The position numbers were made by a program, and so were the translations under genes. From an uncultured Oscillospiraceae bacterium (GTDB lineage: Bacteria; Bacillota; Clostridia; Oscillospirales; Oscillospiraceae): DNA of 64,000 nucleotides. The stretch is taken from the NCBI GenBank assembly GCA_934636655.1, contig CAKUAS010000007.1, positions 1 through 64,000 on the forward strand. The letters are read 5' to 3'. The notes beneath the pieces were generated by a model. That model was not told the origin of the DNA. It did not search any database and saw only the letters and a list, made by a program, of their open reading frames with translations. Shown one piece after another: positions 57,982 through 64,000 of the stretch (within the stretch, counting starts at the first letter, position 1; the number at the start of each line of letters is the position of its first letter).

Positions 57982-60360
57982 TTATATTTTTACCATGTGC
58001 AGAGCAGCGGCCCGTAGCATAAGCTTCTTCACCGTGCCGCTGTCAAATTCGATTTCTATAAGATAGTCATTGCCCATCGGGGTCATTTTTATGAGCTTAC
58101 CATCTCCGAAGGCCTTGTGGCGCACCCGGTCGCCGACGGAAAACTGAGGTTTTTCGGCTGCCTTGGGCTTAGGCGCTGCCGACGGCGCTACGGGCTTTTT
58201 AAAGCCCTGCTGTGACGGAGCTCGGAAAGCAAACTCCTTCTGAACCTGCGAGCGTTCGGAGTATCCGTAGCCCTTGGGGATATTGCGCTTTTCAAGATGC
58301 TCCTCGGGTATCTCGTCGATAAAGCGCGAGACGCGGTTTGCCGTTGTGCGGCCAAAGAGCATTCTCTGCCGTGCACAGGACAAGAAAAGGCGCTTTTTCG
58401 CGCGCGTTATCGCAACGTAGCAGAGTCTGCGCTCCTCCTCCATCTCGTCGGCCTCGCCGATGGCCTTTATGCCGGGGAATATGCCCTCCTCGCAGCCGAC
58501 GACAAAAACGTTGGGAAATTCCAGTCCCTTTGCCGAGTGCATGGTCATCATGACGACACAGTCGGAATTCTCGTCGTAGTTATCCATATCGGTGTACAGC
58601 GCAACATCGGCAAGATAGCCCTCGAGCGTGGGAGAATCGGTCTCACCCTTGTAGTTTATAATGCTGGACTTAAGCTCCTTAATATTCTGCGCGCGGGCAT
58701 CGTCCTCTACGGTGTGCTTTTCCTCGAGCATGCGCAGATAACCTGTGCGCTCGACGAGCTGATCGTACAGAAGATCGGGCGCGAGCTCGTCCTTTTGCGA
58801 AATAAGCTCGTTTATCATTCCGGCAAACAGCAGCATGCGCGGAGCGGCGCGGCTGAGGTCCGGATACAGGTCCGCCTTGCTTATTACGGAAAACAGCGAG
58901 CAGTTATTCTCGTGCGCTATCGCGGCGGCGGTCTCGATGCTTTTGGCTCCGATGCCGCGCGGGGGATTGTTTATGATCCTGCCGAGGCGCAGATCGTCGT
59001 CCGGCGAGGCTATGACGCACAGATAGGCCAGCATGTCCTTGATTTCGGCTCGGTCAAAGAATCCCGTGCCGCCGAAAATCTTATACGGTATACCGTTGCG
59101 CTTGAACGCCTGCTCTATCTGGTGCGACTGCGCGTTCATGCGGTAAAGCACTGCGTTGTCGCCCCAGGACGCGCCCTTGCCGTACAGGCCGAGGATCTGA
59201 GAGGCGACGAATCTCGCCTCGTCGTGCTCGTTATCGGCGACATACAGCTCCGGCTTTTCGCCCATATCGCCCTTTGTCCACAGCTCCTTACCCTTGCGGC
59301 CAAGGTTATTCTTAATAACTGCGTTGGCAGCACCGAGAATATGCCCCGTGCTGCGGTAGTTCTGCTCAAGGCGGATGACGCGGCAGCCCTTGTACTCATC
59401 CTCGAACGATAGGATGTTCTCTATCGTCGCGCCGCGGAACTTATATATGCTCTGATCGTCGTCGCCGACGACGCAGATATTGCCCCAGCCCTCTGCGAGC
59501 TTGGACGCGAGCATGTACTGAAGCTTATTTGTGTCCTGATATTCGTCGATGAGTATGTACTTAAAGCGCTTCTGCCAGTATTGGCAGACATCCTCGTTTT
59601 CATCGAGGAGCTTCACAGTGTAGTATATAAGATCGTCAAAATCCATTGCACCGGCTGCAAATGCGCGGCGCGAGTACTCAGCGTATATCTCCGCGATCTT
59701 GACTCTGCGCGCATCTCCCGTCGCCTTTGCACGGGCATAGTACTGCTCGGGAGAGCAGCAATCATCCTTTGCACGGCTTATCTCTGAAAGCAGCATGCGC
59801 GGCGGATATTTCTTATCGTCAAGGTCAAAATCGCGCAGGATGTGCTTAATAAGGCTCTGGCTGTCAGAGCTGTCATAGATCGTAAAGCTCGATGTAAAGC
59901 CCAAGCGATCCGCATCACGGCGAAGTATACGCACGCAGGCGGAATGGAAGGTCGATGCCCAAACATCCGCTCCGGCTTCGCCGAGCATTTTGGAAAGCCT
60001 TGTTTTAAGCTCGTCGGCGGCTTTATTAGTAAACGTTATTGCAAGGATGCGCCAAGGCTCGACCGGCTCAAAGGCCGCCGTGCGGCGAGCCTCATCGTCA
60101 AGCCGCGCCATTTTGTCAATATCCTCGACGCTCGCATTTTCAGGTATTTTTTCGCTGTCGGCGGCTTTGCCGTAGCGCATGAGATTTGCTATTCTGTTTA
60201 TGAGAACCGTTGTTTTGCCGCTGCCTGCGCCCGCCAAAATGAGCAGTGCGCCCTCAGTCGCCATGACAGCCTTTCTCTGCATGGGATTAAGCCCGGCGAA
60301 ATCGGTCTCTATTACTTTTTTTCTTGCTTCAAGGTATCTTGTTTCAAAACTATTATTCAT
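57982..60360 (-). CDS. pcrA: ATP-dependent DNA helicase PcrA/UvrD
   Basis: The 792-residue superfamily 1A helicase has Walker A LAGAGSGKTT (about residue 42), DFDDLIYYT, DEYQDTN (motif II), GDDDQSIYKFRGA (motif III), QNYRSTGHIL, MTMHSAKGLEFPNV and VAITRAKKRL (motif VI). A C-terminal segment of about 110 residues ends in a Tudor-like GDRVRHKAFGDGKLI. It works in repair and in removing proteins from DNA. A small insertion at 70-95 is somewhat unusual. Confidence 0.96.
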   Translation of the reverse strand: MNNSFETRYLEARKKVIETDFAGLNPMQRKAVMATEGALLILAGAGSGKTTVLINRIANLMRYGKAADSEKIPENASVEDIDKMARLDDEARRTAAFEPVEPWRILAITFTNKAADELKTRLSKMLGEAGADVWASTFHSACVRILRRDADRLGFTSSFTIYDSSDSQSLIKHILRDFDLDDKKYPPRMLLSEISRAKDDCCSPEQYYARAKATGDARRVKIAEIYAEYSRRAFAAGAMDFDDLIYYTVKLLDENEDVCQYWQKRFKYILIDEYQDTNKLQYMLASKLAEGWGNICVVGDDDQSIYKFRGATIENILSFEDEYKGCRVIRLEQNYRSTGHILGAANAVIKNNLGRKGKELWTKGDMGEKPELYVADNEHDEARFVASQILGLYGKGASWGDNAVLYRMNAQSHQIEQAFKRNGIPYKIFGGTGFFDRAEIKDMLAYLCVIASPDDDLRLGRIINNPPRGIGAKSIETAAAIAHENNCSLFSVISKADLYPDLSRAAPRMLLFAGMINELISQKDELAPDLLYDQLVERTGYLRMLEEKHTVEDDARAQNIKELKSSIINYKGETDSPTLEGYLADVALYTDMDNYDENSDCVVMMTMHSAKGLEFPNVFVVGCEEGIFPGIKAIGEADEMEEERRLCYVAITRAKKRLFLSCARQRMLFGRTTANRVSRFIDEIPEEHLEKRNIPKGYGYSERSQVQKEFAFRAPSQQGFKKPVAPSAAPKPKAAEKPQFSVGDRVRHKAFGDGKLIKMTPMGNDYLIEIEFDSGTVKKLMLRAAALHMVKI

Positions 60361-60393
60361 AACGTGTTATTTTACCACGAAAGCATTGCTCTT

Positions 60394-61782
60394 TCAAGTA
60401 TGCTCGCTGTCAAGCACGATGTGGTCATATCGCTTGGACGGGCGGTAAATGACCAGCGCGATGAAAATAAGAACGGCCGTTGCGGCAAGGCTTATGGGGT
60501 AGACGGTCATTATCGTCGCAAAGGTTCGACTCATAGGAAAAACTGTGTATATCCACACTATGCGTATTCCGCACACACCGAGCATCGTCAGGATGGCCGG
60601 AACGAGGGATATGCCATAGCCGCGCATATATGCAGACATAACTTCGTACAAAAGCGAGAATATATACGAAGTGTAAACTATCTTCAGGCGCGTGAAGCCG
60701 ATCTCGATGACCTCGGGGTCGTTGTTGAAGAGTCCTATCAGGTATCTTCCCGAAAGCAGCATGATAAGGATCGTCGTTCCCGTCGCGATTATATCCTCGA
60801 TAAGGCAGAGCTTGAGCGTTTTACGGCAGCGGTCTATCTGCGCCGCGCCGTAGTTTTGGCCGACAAAGGTTGTGCAGGCCTGGCCGAAGGAGTTGAGGAT
60901 ATAATATGCCATGATCTCAACGTTGAACGCCGCCGAGGACGCCGCCATCGTCACCTTGCCGAGGCTGTTTATCGCCGACGATATTATGATGTTCGAAAGT
61001 GAAAATACAGCGCTTTGGATACCGGCAGGAAGGCCGATCTTGAGTATGCGCCAAAGTATTTTCCAGTCAATGCGCAGATCCTTGAGGTCAATATGAATCG
61101 AAAGCTCGCTTTTTAAAAGCTTTCTGCCGAGGATGACGGAGCTTACAAGGTTTGCAATGACAGTCGCAACGGCAACGCCGTCGACCGTCATGTCCAGAAC
61201 CGTAACGAAGAATATATTGAGTATGACGTTCAAAACGCCCGACACTGCGAGCGCTATGAGCGGTGTTTTCGTATCGCCGGCACTGCGGAATATGGCTGAT
61301 TCGAAGTTATACAGGAATATGACCGGCAGGCCGAGCAGATAAATGCGCATATAGGTCATGGCAAGCGGAAAAACATCGTCGGGCACATTGAGCATCAAGA
61401 GCACCGGCTTTGCAAGCAACTGGCCTATGAGCATGACGATGAAGCCGCCGAGCACCGACGCAACGACAGACGTATGCACAGCGCGGGAGACCGTTTCTTT
61501 ATCTCCCCTGCCGATGGCGTTTGCTATGACAACGTTAGCTCCGAGGGCGATGCCTATAAAAAGGTTTAGTACAAGACCTATAACAGGGCCGTTTGCGCCG
61601 ACAGCGGCTACCGCGGCGACCTTATCTGTAGATGCAAAGTTACCGACTATGGCAACATCGGACGCATTAAAAAGCTGCCCCAAAATGCCGGTTGCCGCAA
61701 CGGGCAGAGCATAGAGCAGTATCTTATCCCACATTGAGCCGCTGAGCATATTGATTGCAAGGCTTCTTTTTCTTTTTTCCAT
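60394..61782 (-). CDS. MATE-family multidrug/Na+ antiporter
   Basis: The 462-residue protein has twelve membrane helices in two MATE repeats (LYALPVAATGILGQLFNASD; ILKIGLPAGIQSAVFSLSN). It exports drugs or metabolites coupled to Na+ or H+. ATG 61782 follows GGGGTGT; the upstream reading (61842) runs into the structured element. Sequence upstream is the large inverted-repeat element at 61800-62077, so its promoter may lie in or beyond that element. Confidence 0.93.
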   Translation of the reverse strand: MEKRKRSLAINMLSGSMWDKILLYALPVAATGILGQLFNASDVAIVGNFASTDKVAAVAAVGANGPVIGLVLNLFIGIALGANVVIANAIGRGDKETVSRAVHTSVVASVLGGFIVMLIGQLLAKPVLLMLNVPDDVFPLAMTYMRIYLLGLPVIFLYNFESAIFRSAGDTKTPLIALAVSGVLNVILNIFFVTVLDMTVDGVAVATVIANLVSSVILGRKLLKSELSIHIDLKDLRIDWKILWRILKIGLPAGIQSAVFSLSNIIISSAINSLGKVTMAASSAAFNVEIMAYYILNSFGQACTTFVGQNYGAAQIDRCRKTLKLCLIEDIIATGTTILIMLLSGRYLIGLFNNDPEVIEIGFTRLKIVYTSYIFSLLYEVMSAYMRGYGISLVPAILTMLGVCGIRIVWIYTVFPMSRTFATIMTVYPISLAATAVLIFIALVIYRPSKRYDHIVLDSEHT

Positions 61783-61799
61783 ATACACACCCCACTCAT

Positions 61800-62077
61800 T
61801 ACCTTCGATTGACAAGAGCACATACGGTTTTGGCAGGCTCAAATGCGCTCGTACTGCGTTAAAGCCCTACGTATACACAAAGTATGCGCTGCGGACTTTG
61901 CCTTGCCCGGACACATTTGAGCTCTGTCAAAACTGCAAAGCACCTGTCAGCAGGCAATTTTCGAGTGATTTTCGGCTTTCTTCGATGCAGGTGGGCTGGC
62001 GCCCACCAAAGAGAAAAAGACGGAAAGCGCCGAAAATGGACGCTGTCAGGCGTGTGTGTCCTTGTCAATCGAAGGTA
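61800..62077. other. 278-bp highly structured non-coding element (MITE or structured RNA)
   Basis: The ends pair perfectly over 17 bp (61800-61816 with 62061-62077) and continue for about 9 more pairs (61818-61826 with 62051-62060, one bulge). Inside are a second long stem (61827-61845 with 61914-61933, one bulge, one G-T), an inner hairpin (61870-61876 with 61882-61888), a small CCTG/CAGG hairpin (61943-61954), and a third arm (61968-61981 with 62022-62037) capped by a 7-bp GGTGGGC/GCCCACC hairpin with a TGGC loop. It has no ribosome site. Either a miniature inverted-repeat element or a folded RNA fits. Confidence 0.6.
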
Positions 62078-62184
62078 TAAAAACACCATGATATTTTAAC
62101 GCAAACTTTATGGATTTCAAGGTCTTCCACTTTATTTAATAAATTATTAATAAGTTTTGGTCAAATTGCATTATCTGTGTGCAG

Positions 62185-62222
62185 CAAAAACCGACCGCAC
62201 AGGAATTGTTCCCGTGCGGTCG
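62185..62222 (-). terminator. Terminator of the spoIIA operon
   Basis: CGACCGCAC (62192-62200) pairs with GTGCGGTCG, with inner AGGAA/TTCC pairs. On the minus strand it is followed by GTTTTTG. It lies 7 bases after the sigF stop. Confidence 0.88.
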
Positions 62223-62228
62223 TTCAAA

Positions 62229-62936
62229 CTAAGAAAGTATTTCCCGAAGCTGAGTTATCGCTTTGCGTTCAAGACGCGATATCTGCACCTGCGATACGCC
62301 GAGCACCCGTGCCGTTTTCTCCTGCGTAAAGCCGTGATAATAGCGCAGATACAGCGTTTTGCGCTCTTTTTCAGGCAAGCGCTCGATAGCGCAGCGCAGG
62401 GCCACATGCTCTATCATGCGCTCCTCGCCGCCCGAGTCGCACAGAATATGCTCGAGCGTAAAGCCCTCCTCCCCGGTTTCACGCTGGAGGCTCTCGGCCG
62501 GGCCGGTGGCCGTTTCGGCAAAGGCTATCTCCTCTGGTGTAAGGCCGGTCTCGGCGGCGAGCTCGGACAGGAGCGGTGCGCGCCCCAAGCGCTGCTCAAG
62601 TACACCGCGAGCGTTTTTTATGTGCTGCGAGCGTTCCTTTATTCCACGGCTTACCTTGACCGTTCCGTCATCACGCAGGAAGCGGCGGATCTCGCCCGAA
62701 ATTTTCGGCACGGCATAGGTCGAAAACTGCGTCCCAAACTCCGGATCAAAGCCGGCAATAGCTTTCAGAAAGCCAAGACATCCGAGCTGGTACAGATCGT
62801 CCGGCTCAACGCCGCGGCCGAAAAATCGCCGTGCAACGCTCCATATGAGCCCCGAGTTTTCCTCAACGAGCCGCTCTGCGGCGGCCTTGTCCCCCTGCCT
62901 TGCAAGGCGGAGATCATTGAGCATGCACTCGGTCAT
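62229..62936 (-). CDS. sigF: Sporulation sigma factor SigF (SpoIIAC)
   Basis: The 235-residue sigma-70 factor has region 2 (FFGRGVEPDDLYQLGCLGFLKAI, FSTYAVPKISGEIRRFLRDD), region 3 and region 4 with YYHGFTQEKTARVLGVSQVQISRLE. It is the first forespore-specific sigma factor. Its start overlaps the spoIIAB stop by 4 bases, as in all spoIIA operons. Confidence 0.96.
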   Translation of the reverse strand: MTECMLNDLRLARQGDKAAAERLVEENSGLIWSVARRFFGRGVEPDDLYQLGCLGFLKAIAGFDPEFGTQFSTYAVPKISGEIRRFLRDDGTVKVSRGIKERSQHIKNARGVLEQRLGRAPLLSELAAETGLTPEEIAFAETATGPAESLQRETGEEGFTLEHILCDSGGEERMIEHVALRCAIERLPEKERKTLYLRYYHGFTQEKTARVLGVSQVQISRLERKAITQLREILS

Positions 62937-63373
62937 CGAAAGCTTCGACGCTGGCGGATCGTTCGCAGCATGGTCACTGTCGTGCCCTTGCCCGGCGTGC
63001 TTTTGACCTTCAGCTTGTCCATAAAGCTTTCCATAATGGTAAAGCCCATGCCGCTGCGCTCCTCACCGCCGGTTGTGTACATCGGCAGCATTGCCTGCTG
63101 GAGGTCGGATATGCCCCGGCCTTTGTCGCGAATGGTTATCTCAAGCTTCTCACCGTCAAGAATACGCAGACGCATTATGATCGTTCCGATGCTGTCCGGA
63201 TACGCGTGGACGATGCAGTTGGTCACAGCCTCGCTGACCGAGGTCTTGATATCGCCAAGCTCATCGAGCGTCGGATCAAGCTGCGCGGCAAATCCGGCCG
63301 CGGCTGCGCGTGCAAAGCTCTCGTTCGAGCTGCAGCTCGGAAATTCAAGCTTTATGTAGTTTGTCACCGTCAT
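62933..63373 (-). CDS. spoIIAB: Anti-sigma F factor SpoIIAB
   Basis: The 146-residue GHKL kinase has the N-box SEAVTNCIVHAYP, G1 IRDKGRGI and G2 GEERSGMGFTIMESFMD. It binds SigF and phosphorylates SpoIIAA. It overlaps both neighbours by 4 bases. Its length is normal. Confidence 0.96.
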   Translation of the reverse strand: MTVTNYIKLEFPSCSSNESFARAAAAGFAAQLDPTLDELGDIKTSVSEAVTNCIVHAYPDSIGTIIMRLRILDGEKLEITIRDKGRGISDLQQAMLPMYTTGGEERSGMGFTIMESFMDKLKVKSTPGKGTTVTMLRTIRQRRSFR

Positions 63374-63696
63374 GTCGTTACCTCCCTTTTCGCGGCGATC
63401 GGTATCATTCTGTCTATGCCCGAGGCGTCGAGCACCTTGAGCGGCTGCGGCTGCGGATTTTCGATGTACATTCTGCCGCCCGCATCACGCATTTTCTTAT
63501 AGCTGCGCACTATGACCGCAATGCCGGACGAGTCCATGAAGCCCAGCTGCGTCAGGTCGAGCACAAGGTCGCGCGGAAGATATCGGTCTATGCTGTCGGC
63601 AATGCCGGAGACCGTCATTTTCGCGCTGTGGTGGTCAAGCTCACCGGCGAGATACACCGTGAGCCTGCCGTCGGAATATTCCGATGCTATCTTCAT
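63370..63696 (-). CDS. spoIIAA: Anti-anti-sigma factor SpoIIAA
   Basis: The 108-residue STAS-domain protein has the conserved phosphorylation block LGFMDSSGIAVIVRSYK, with the phospho-acceptor Ser near residue 57. Dephosphorylated, it frees SigF from SpoIIAB. ATG 63696 is preceded by GGGGTGAT; a GTG at 63705 overlaps that site. It is the first gene of the operon. Confidence 0.95.
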   Translation of the reverse strand: MKIASEYSDGRLTVYLAGELDHHSAKMTVSGIADSIDRYLPRDLVLDLTQLGFMDSSGIAVIVRSYKKMRDAGGRMYIENPQPQPLKVLDASGIDRMIPIAAKREVTT

Positions 63697-63717
63697 TTTT
63701 ATCACCCCAATGTAAAA

Positions 63718-63748
63718 AAACTGATGCTGAATATATCAGCATCAGTTT
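63718..63748 (-). terminator. Terminator of valS
   Basis: A 13-bp perfect stem (63718-63730 with 63736-63748) with a 5-nt loop. On the minus strand it is followed by seven T. It separates valS from the spoIIA operon. Confidence 0.9.
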
Positions 63749-63788
63749 AAATGTTTATTTATGCAGTTTTTGCAGAAGTACGTCGGAC

Positions 63789-64000
63789 TTATCCGAGATT
63801 TTTGAGACTTTCCTCAAGATTTTCGATAAGCGCTTCGAGCTTTGCCTTCTTTTCGCGCTCGATGTTAACGACTTTTTCCGGTGCACGTGAGACAAAGTTC
63901 TCGTTTGCAAGCTTTGCTATCTGTCCGTCGAGCTGTTTTTTTGCGTTTGCAAGCTCTTTTTCCATGCGGGCACGCTCCTTTTCGAGGTCGACGAGCTCTG
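63789..64000 (-). CDS. valS: Valyl-tRNA synthetase, C-terminal end (continues beyond window)
   Basis: The last 70 codons encode the C-terminal coiled-coil arm: DLEKERARMEKELANAKKQL, then NENFVSRAPEKVVNIEREKK and a final helix. NxxFVxxAPxxVVxxE is the ValS hallmark. The stop TAA is at 63789-63791, and the rest of the gene lies to the right of the window. The enzyme charges tRNA-Val. Confidence 0.9.
   Translation of the reverse strand, partial: ELVDLEKERARMEKELANAKKQLDGQIAKLANENFVSRAPEKVVNIEREKKAKLEALIENLEESLKNLG

Noticed and set aside
61751..62080. Short peptides of 70-110 residues across the structured element
   Set aside because: Several overlapping frames are open by chance; Arg/Cys-rich composition and no ribosome sites. 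Structure explains the sequence better.

Overview
The window looks like a chromosome segment from a spore-forming, anaerobic Clostridia species, most likely an Oscillospirales-type gut bacterium. Evidence seen: the spoIIAA-spoIIAB-sigF operon, CotF-type spore coat genes, class I Fe-S fumarase, corrinoid methyltransferase genes with their activator, formate-THF ligase, moderately high GC, Gram-positive Shine-Dalgarno sites, and many rho-independent terminators. The genus is inference.

Region 1 (about 1-7.8 kb) is accessory DNA and a graveyard of mobile elements. It holds a partial hypothetical gene, an XRE repressor facing a promoter studded with AGAGC repeats, and a tyrosine integrase that lost its catalytic tyrosine where it runs into a glycosyltransferase fragment. 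That fragment runs into a SARP/BTAD regulator fragment and then a decayed 12-bp repeat array. Next come a sigma-like protein whose ribosome site lies in an 18-bp hairpin, the C-terminal stump of a large serine recombinase, a metallophosphoesterase, a DUF1016-N protein, a low-molecular-weight phosphatase and a BRO-N protein.

Region 2 (7.9-18.8 kb) is metabolic. A MerR regulator precedes a diaminopentanoate-dehydrogenase-like enzyme whose promoter has a MerR-type 19-bp spacer. A Crp/Fnr regulator, a small 2[4Fe-4S] ferredoxin and oleate hydratase lie together on the minus strand. A divergent corrinoid methyl-transfer cluster follows: DUF2284, a UroD-methyltransferase/B12-protein fusion and TetR on one side, and a compact corrinoid-activating ASKHA protein plus homocysteine methyltransferase on the other. 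The likely flow is methyl donor to corrinoid to acceptor, with the ASKHA protein repairing oxidised cobalt.

Region 3 (18.8-36.4 kb) mixes housekeeping and accessory genes: DUF805, DUF1275, an MBL-fold enzyme, TauE, an LRR/SLH surface protein, gapA, an orphan histidine-kinase-like protein without a phosphoacceptor His, a SirTM/zinc-macrodomain pair, PPOX, tyrosine phosphatase, TatD, DUF364, DUF2461 and fhs. A 72-bp exact direct repeat derived from the SirTM gene brackets an AlbA-domain regulator with its own multi-site operator. A broken HxlR gene, a frameshifted membrane gene and an antitoxin with a beheaded PIN toxin show further decay.

Region 4 (36.3-50.4 kb) contains tRNA-Ala, a degenerate PlsY paralogue, der, a DUF512 radical SAM gene, rpmF with DUF177, PepSY, rpoN, a YD-repeat lipoprotein, a zinc-ribbon/DUF5685/DnaJ operon, a PRK06851-type ATPase, tRNA-Leu, and a fumarase-malic enzyme-deacetylase operon. 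The rpoN gene carries an in-frame TAG inside conserved region I.

Region 5 (50.4-64 kb) contains a flavodoxin-like gene, spore coat genes, AraC, a DAACS symporter, a three-gene two-component operon, a DMT transporter with pcrA, a MATE transporter, a 278-bp highly structured non-coding element, the spoIIA operon and the 3' end of valS.

The observations most worth following are the amber codon in rpoN, the structured element at 61800-62077, the UroD-B12 fusion cluster, and the 72-bp repeats around the AlbA gene.
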